Shown here: positions 5,419-8,622 of the stretch, piece after piece
How the letters are laid out: every line of letters begins with the position of its first letter
Position numbering within the stretch: the first letter of the stretch is position 1
Assembly (NCBI GenBank): GCA_945933905.1
Contig: CAMEQX010000041.1
Span: 1-8,622 of the forward strand
From: an uncultured Clostridia bacterium
GTDB lineage: Bacteria; Bacillota; Clostridia; Oscillospirales; Ruminococcaceae
Direction: 5' to 3'
DNA: 8,622 bases
Notes under the pieces: model-generated
The model's database searches: none
What the model saw: only the letters and a program-made list of their open reading frames with translations
What the model was told of the DNA's origin: nothing
Program-made: the position numbers and the translations under genes

Positions 5419-5454
5419 GCGCGAAATTTGAGCGAAAATGAATACTTTTTACTG

Positions 5455-5496
5455 TTTCGGGGAACTATTGTATGATAGTATTACAATTTCCCGAAA
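5455..5496. repeat. Inverted repeat upstream of the fru promoter
   Basis: TTTCGGGGAA (5455-5464) can pair with TTTCCCGAAA (5487-5496) over ten positions with one G-T. Inside lies a second small inverted repeat, ACTAT (5464-5468)/ATAGT (5475-5479). Position 5471-5476 (TATGAT) could be a -10 element with a poor -35 (TTTACT at 5448-5453). It may be a second operator or a distal promoter; nothing is firm. Confidence 0.35.
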
Positions 5497-5560
5497 TATT
5501 TTTGTTCGTTTTTCACAATGAATTTGTCGGATTGTTATTCAAATGCACGAAAATGAGCGA

Positions 5561-5654
5561 TTTTGAATTATTTTGAACGAAAACGCTTGACATTCGACAA
5601 TGATTATGATATTATATAATCAAGACAAATCAAAAACGTTCAAAATAAATCAAA
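5561..5654. promoter_or_regulatory. fruO: Candidate FruR operator array flanking the fru promoter
   Basis: Upstream of the -35 box, TTTTGA occurs at 5561 and 5571, exactly 10 bp apart. Downstream of the predicted start, TCAAA occurs at 5630, 5640 and 5650, again at exact 10-bp steps and in the opposite orientation. The strongest pair is TTTTGAACG (5571-5579) and its perfect inverse CGTTCAAAA (5637-5645), which bracket the promoter. Helically phased repeats on both sides suit a multimeric DeoR-family repressor that could bridge the promoter. The last repeat abuts the fruR ribosome binding site. Binding by FruR is inferred. Confidence 0.6.
5587..5615 (+). promoter_or_regulatory. Promoter of the fruRKA operon
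   Basis: A perfect -35 TTGACA (5587-5592), a 17-base spacer and -10 TATTAT (5610-5615) with extended TGA (5607-5609) are present. The nearby TATAAT at 5615-5620 is a better hexamer but would need a 22-base spacer, so it is less likely. The predicted start near 5622 gives a leader of about 46 bases that carries the three TCAAA repeats. Confidence 0.8.
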
Positions 5655-5667
5655 GAGGGCGATAAAA

Positions 5668-6423
5668 ATGCTGACAGAAGAAAGATTTTCAATAATAATC
5701 GACACGGTAAACCGCGAGAAAAGCGTCGGTATAAACAGACTTTGCGAGCTGCTCGGGGCTTCGGTTTCGACGGTGCGGCGCGACTTGAACACGCTTGACG
5801 AAATGGGAAAAATCGTCAAGGTTCACGGCGGCGCGGTCACGATAAACGGTGATTTGCCGCAGCTTGAGGCAATCGAGCGAAATATCGAGGAGAAAGCCGT
5901 GTTGTTTCCCGAGGAAAAAACGGCAATCGCGATGTTTGCTTCGCAGCTGATTGAAAACGGAGATTTCGTGTTCATCGACGCGGGAACAACCACCGCAAAG
6001 CTTATCGAGCTTCTCCCGCAGCGCGACGCGACTTTCGTGACAAACGCTTTCACAAACGCGAAAATGCTGGCTCAGCGCGGGTTTAGGGTGTATTTGCCCG
6101 CGGGCGAGATAAAGCTGTCAACCGAAGCGATTATCGGCGCGGAATGTGTGATGTCGCTGCAAAAATACAACTTCACAAAATGCTTCCTCGGAGCAAACGG
6201 GGTTTCCGTAAACGCGGGGATAACCACTCCCGATGTCAACGAGGCGCGCGTGAAAGAGGCGGTTATCGCGAACAGTTCAAAATCGTTCATTCTCGCCGAC
6301 CACTCGAAATTCGACAAAATTTCATCGGTCACTTTCGCGCAGATTTCAAAGGTTCAGATTATTACGGACAAAATCATTGACGCGAAATACGCGGAATTCA
6401 CGTCAATCAAGGAGGTTATGTAA
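5668..6423 (+). CDS. fruR: DeoR-family transcriptional repressor of the fructose operon
   Basis: This 251-residue regulator has the two DeoR-family domains. A winged helix-turn-helix occupies about 3-58, with INRLCELLGASVSTVRRDL and the wing KVHGGAVTI, which binds operator DNA. The sugar-phosphate sensor fills about 80-235 and shows FIDAGTTTAKL (102-112), the phosphate-binding loop, VTNAF (124-128), CFLGANGV (172-179), a TPD-x-NEA segment (187-193) and ILADHSKF (208-215). Length is normal for the family. AGAGGG lies 8 bases before the ATG. It is the first gene of an operon with fruK and fruA, so the likely effector is fructose 1-phosphate (or 1,6-bisphosphate) and it probably autoregulates. 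The DeoR class is certain; the fructose role comes from the neighbours. Confidence 0.93.
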   Translation: MLTEERFSIIIDTVNREKSVGINRLCELLGASVSTVRRDLNTLDEMGKIVKVHGGAVTINGDLPQLEAIERNIEEKAVLFPEEKTAIAMFASQLIENGDFVFIDAGTTTAKLIELLPQRDATFVTNAFTNAKMLAQRGFRVYLPAGEIKLSTEAIIGAECVMSLQKYNFTKCFLGANGVSVNAGITTPDVNEARVKEAVIANSSKSFILADHSKFDKISSVTFAQISKVQIITDKIIDAKYAEFTSIKEVM

Positions 6424-7323
6424 ATGGTTTACACGGTTACGTTCAATCCTGCGGTTGACTATATCGTTCACACAAACGAGCTGAAAATCGGCTTGACAAA
6501 CCGCTCCGAGCGCGAGGAAATCCATTTCGGCGGCAAGGGAATAAACGTTTCGCTGGTGCTGAAGGAGCTTGGGATTAAGTCGCGGGCGCTGGGATTTGTC
6601 GCGGAATTTACCGGCGCGGCAATCGAAAAATCGCTTGTCGAGCGCGGAATTGAAGCGGATTTCGTTCATCTCGACAACGGCTGCTCGAGAATTAACGTAA
6701 AAATCAAGTCAAGCGAAGAAACCGAGCTCAACGGAAGCGGTCCCGAAATCCCCGAGAAAGCGCTCGCGGAGCTTCTCGAAAAGCTGGACAAAATCGAGGA
6801 CGGCGACACGCTTGTTCTTGCGGGAAGTATTCCGGCGGATTTGCCCGAGGATATCTACGAGAAAATCCTTGAAAAGCTGAGCGACAGGAAAATCCGCGCG
6901 GTTGTTGACGCGACTAAGGACTTGCTGATGAACGTGCTGAAATTCAAGCCGTTTTTGATTAAGCCGAACAACCACGAGCTTGGAGAAATGTTCGGGAAAG
7001 AGTTGAAGACGATTGACGAGATAATCGAGCACGCGAAAAAGCTCAAGAAAATGGGCGCTCAAAACGTGCTGGTTTCGATGGCGGGAGACGGCTCGGTTTT
7101 GCTTGACGAAAACGGAAAAACTCACGTCTGCGGCGTGTGCAAGGGACAGGTGAAAAACTCGGTCGGTGCGGGCGACAGTATGGTCGCGGGGTTCATCGCG
7201 GGCTGCGAAAAGGACTATGAATACGCGCTGAAGCTCGGTACGGCGGCGGGCGGCGCAACGGCGTTTTCCGAGGGACTTGCCGAAAACAAGGAAATTTTCG
7301 AGCTGCTGAGGCAGCTTGATTGA
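6424..7323 (+). CDS. fruK: 1-phosphofructokinase
   Basis: This 299-residue cytoplasmic enzyme of the PfkB (ribokinase-like) family phosphorylates fructose 1-phosphate with ATP to fructose 1,6-bisphosphate, feeding PTS-imported fructose into glycolysis. Visible features are the N-terminal TVTFNPAVDYIV typical of the 1-phosphofructokinase/tagatose-6-phosphate kinase branch, the sugar-binding GGKGINVS (36-43), AGSIP (133-137), KPNNHEL (180-186), and the C-terminal NSVGAGDSMVAGF (245-257) with anion-hole glycines and catalytic base D251. Length is typical. The ATG follows the fruR stop directly, with AAGGAGG (6409-6415) inside the end of fruR, so the two are tightly coupled. The position between fruR and the fructose permease favours FruK over tagatose-6-phosphate kinase. 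Confidence 0.95.
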   Translation: MVYTVTFNPAVDYIVHTNELKIGLTNRSEREEIHFGGKGINVSLVLKELGIKSRALGFVAEFTGAAIEKSLVERGIEADFVHLDNGCSRINVKIKSSEETELNGSGPEIPEKALAELLEKLDKIEDGDTLVLAGSIPADLPEDIYEKILEKLSDRKIRAVVDATKDLLMNVLKFKPFLIKPNNHELGEMFGKELKTIDEIIEHAKKLKKMGAQNVLVSMAGDGSVLLDENGKTHVCGVCKGQVKNSVGAGDSMVAGFIAGCEKDYEYALKLGTAAGGATAFSEGLAENKEIFELLRQLD

Positions 7324-7351
7324 GAAAAAACATAAAAAAGGAGGAATTACA

Positions 7352-8622
7352 ATGAGGATTATTGATTTGTTAAGCCGTGACAGCATTCAGCTGAACGCAG
7401 CTCCTAAGAGCAAGTCCGAGGCAATCGATATGCTTGTCGATTTGCAGGTGAAGGGCGGGAAAATCGCTGACAGAGAGGCTTATAAGGCGGGTATTCTCGC
7501 GCGCGAGGAACACGGCTCAACGGCTGTCGGCGAGGGAATTGCAATTCCCCACGCGAAAAACAAGGGTGTGTCGGCGCCCTCTCTTGCGGCAATGACCGTG
7601 CCTTCTGGTGTTGACTATGAGGCGCTTGACGGCGAGCCGACAAATCTGCTGTTTATGATTGCTGCTCCCGAGGGCAGCGGCGACGTTCATCTTGACGTGC
7701 TTTCGGGATTGATGACAATACTTATGGACGAGGATTTCAGAGCAAAGCTGCTTTCCGCGAAGGATAAGGACGAATTCCTCAAAATCATCGACGAAACAGA
7801 AAGAGCGAAATATCCCGAGGAAGCGGCTCCCGCTCCCGCAAAATCAGCGTATAAAGTGCTTGCGGTGACGGCTTGTCCGACGGGAATTGCACATACTTAT
7901 ATGGCGGCTGAGGCTCTCGAAAAGGCGGGCAAAAAGCTCGGGATTTCGATTAAGGTTGAAACAAACGGCTCGGGCGGCGCGAAAAACATTCTCACGGACG
8001 AGGAAATTGCTTCTTGTGACGGAATTATCGTTGCGGCGGACAAGTCCGTTGAAATGGCGCGCTTTGACGGAAAGAAAGTCATCGCGACAAAGGTTTCCGA
8101 CGGAATAAAAATCCCCGAGGAGCTGATAAACCGCATTGTATCGGGCGACGCTCCCGTTTATCATCACGAGGGTGGAAAGACCGTCTCGGCTTCCTCCGGC
8201 GGCAAGGAGAGCTTCGGCAGAAAGCTTTACAAGCACCTTATGAACGGCGTTTCAAATATGCTTCCGTTTACGGTTGCGGGCGGAATTTTCATCGCGATTG
8301 CGTTTTTGATTGATACAATCGCGGGCGCTCCTCAGGACTCAAGCTTCGGTACTTTCACTCCCGCGGCGGCTTTCTTCAAGACAATCGGCGGATTTGCGTT
8401 CAACTTTATGATACCTGTTCTTGCGGGTTATATCGGAAAATCGATTGCTGACCGCCCCGGCTTCCTCGTGGGACTTGTCGGCGGCTTCCTCGCGACAACA
8501 GGCTCGACCTTTACAAGCATGTCGGGCGACGTTCCCTCGGGATTTCTCGGAGCGCTCCTTGCGGGCTTTGTCGGCGGATTTCTTATGCTGGGCGTTGAAA
8601 AGCTCTGCGACAAGATGCCAAA
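7352..8622 (+). CDS. fruA: Fructose PTS permease EIIABC (3' end beyond window)
   Basis: The permease phosphorylates fructose on carbon 1 as it crosses the membrane, passing phosphate from HPr through EIIA and EIIB. The window holds 423 codons of an ABC-ordered protein with no stop. EIIA (about 1-150) carries GEGIAIPHAK, with H67 as the phosphohistidine. An Ala/Pro-rich linker (about 156-165) leads to EIIB (about 167-265) with VTACPTGIAHTYMAAEAL, in which C175 is the phosphocysteine. After a Gly/Ser-rich linker, EIIC begins at about 288 with LYKHLMNGVSNMLPF and runs into hydrophobic segments at about 304-324, 350-362, 370-386 and 396-414. Whole FruA proteins of this type are usually 600-650 residues, so about 200 are missing. 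AAGGAGG (7338-7344) lies 7 bases before the ATG, 28 bases after fruK. A-B-C fusion is usual in Firmicutes, unlike the enterobacterial arrangement with separate FruB. Confidence 0.95.
   Translation, partial: MRIIDLLSRDSIQLNAAPKSKSEAIDMLVDLQVKGGKIADREAYKAGILAREEHGSTAVGEGIAIPHAKNKGVSAPSLAAMTVPSGVDYEALDGEPTNLLFMIAAPEGSGDVHLDVLSGLMTILMDEDFRAKLLSAKDKDEFLKIIDETERAKYPEEAAPAPAKSAYKVLAVTACPTGIAHTYMAAEALEKAGKKLGISIKVETNGSGGAKNILTDEEIASCDGIIVAADKSVEMARFDGKKVIATKVSDGIKIPEELINRIVSGDAPVYHHEGGKTVSASSGGKESFGRKLYKHLMNGVSNMLPFTVAGGIFIAIAFLIDTIAGAPQDSSFGTFTPAAAFFKTIGGFAFNFMIPVLAGYIGKSIADRPGFLVGLVGGFLATTGSTFTSMSGDVPSGFLGALLAGFVGGFLMLGVEKLCDKMP

Noticed and set aside
6709..7386. 225-codon open frame on the minus strand opposite fruK
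   Set aside because: It lies wholly antisense to a gene with all PfkB motifs and has no recognisable domain; it is a shadow of codon bias.
1..8622. Mobile element, CRISPR array, phage or defence system
   Set aside because: No transposase, integrase, terminal inverted repeats, regularly spaced repeats or recognisable defence domains were found on either strand; base composition and codon use look even along the window.

Overview
The window looks like chromosomal DNA of a Gram-positive anaerobe of the Clostridia, possibly related to Ruminococcus/Oscillospiraceae. This is inferred from strong GGAGG ribosome binding sites, GTG/TTG starts on some genes, near-consensus TTGACA/TATAAT promoters, a LytTR-DUF3021 gene pair and an ABC-type fructose PTS permease. 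Species cannot be assigned from the sequence alone. Gene content is mostly housekeeping and signalling. I see no mobile element, CRISPR array or phage gene.

Layout. (1) 1-922, minus strand: an ECF-type sigma factor followed 78 bases later by the N-terminus of a small protein that is probably its anti-sigma factor, cut by the window edge. A near-perfect housekeeping promoter and a candidate ECF (autoregulatory) promoter precede the sigma gene. (2) 923-1708, plus strand: a divergently transcribed HAD-family phosphatase with its own promoter and a weak terminator. Three short palindromes sit in or beside the divergent promoter region. (3) 1788-1961: a complete single-gene tRNA-Leu(GAG) unit of promoter, tRNA with encoded CCA, and intrinsic terminator. 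(4) 1962-2147: a non-coding spacer with one hairpin and a candidate LytTR operator. (5) 2148-3765: a tight four-gene operon of LytTR regulator, DUF3021 membrane protein, TfoX N-domain protein and Cys-rich DUF3795 protein, with ATGA overlaps at two of the three junctions and a 1-base gap at the third. (6) 3766-5418: a stand-alone methyl-accepting chemotaxis protein with a six-helix membrane sensor, its own promoter, an 18-bp perfect palindrome upstream and a strong terminator. (7) 5419-8622: the fructose operon fruR-fruK-fruA, with the permease truncated by the window end.

How the genes work together. In the fru operon, FruA would import fructose as fructose 1-phosphate, FruK would convert that to fructose 1,6-bisphosphate, and FruR would sense a sugar phosphate and repress the operon. 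The sequence around its promoter shows TTTTGA motifs 10 bp apart upstream and oppositely oriented TCAAA motifs at exact 10-bp steps downstream, a plausible FruR operator. In the LytTR operon, the membrane protein probably modulates the LytTR regulator, by analogy with known LytTR regulatory systems. The role of the two downstream small proteins is unknown.

The nearest candidate for something under-described is the LytTR/DUF3021/TfoX_N/DUF3795 operon together with its upstream repeats. The rest is well-known biology with some interesting cis-regulatory architecture.
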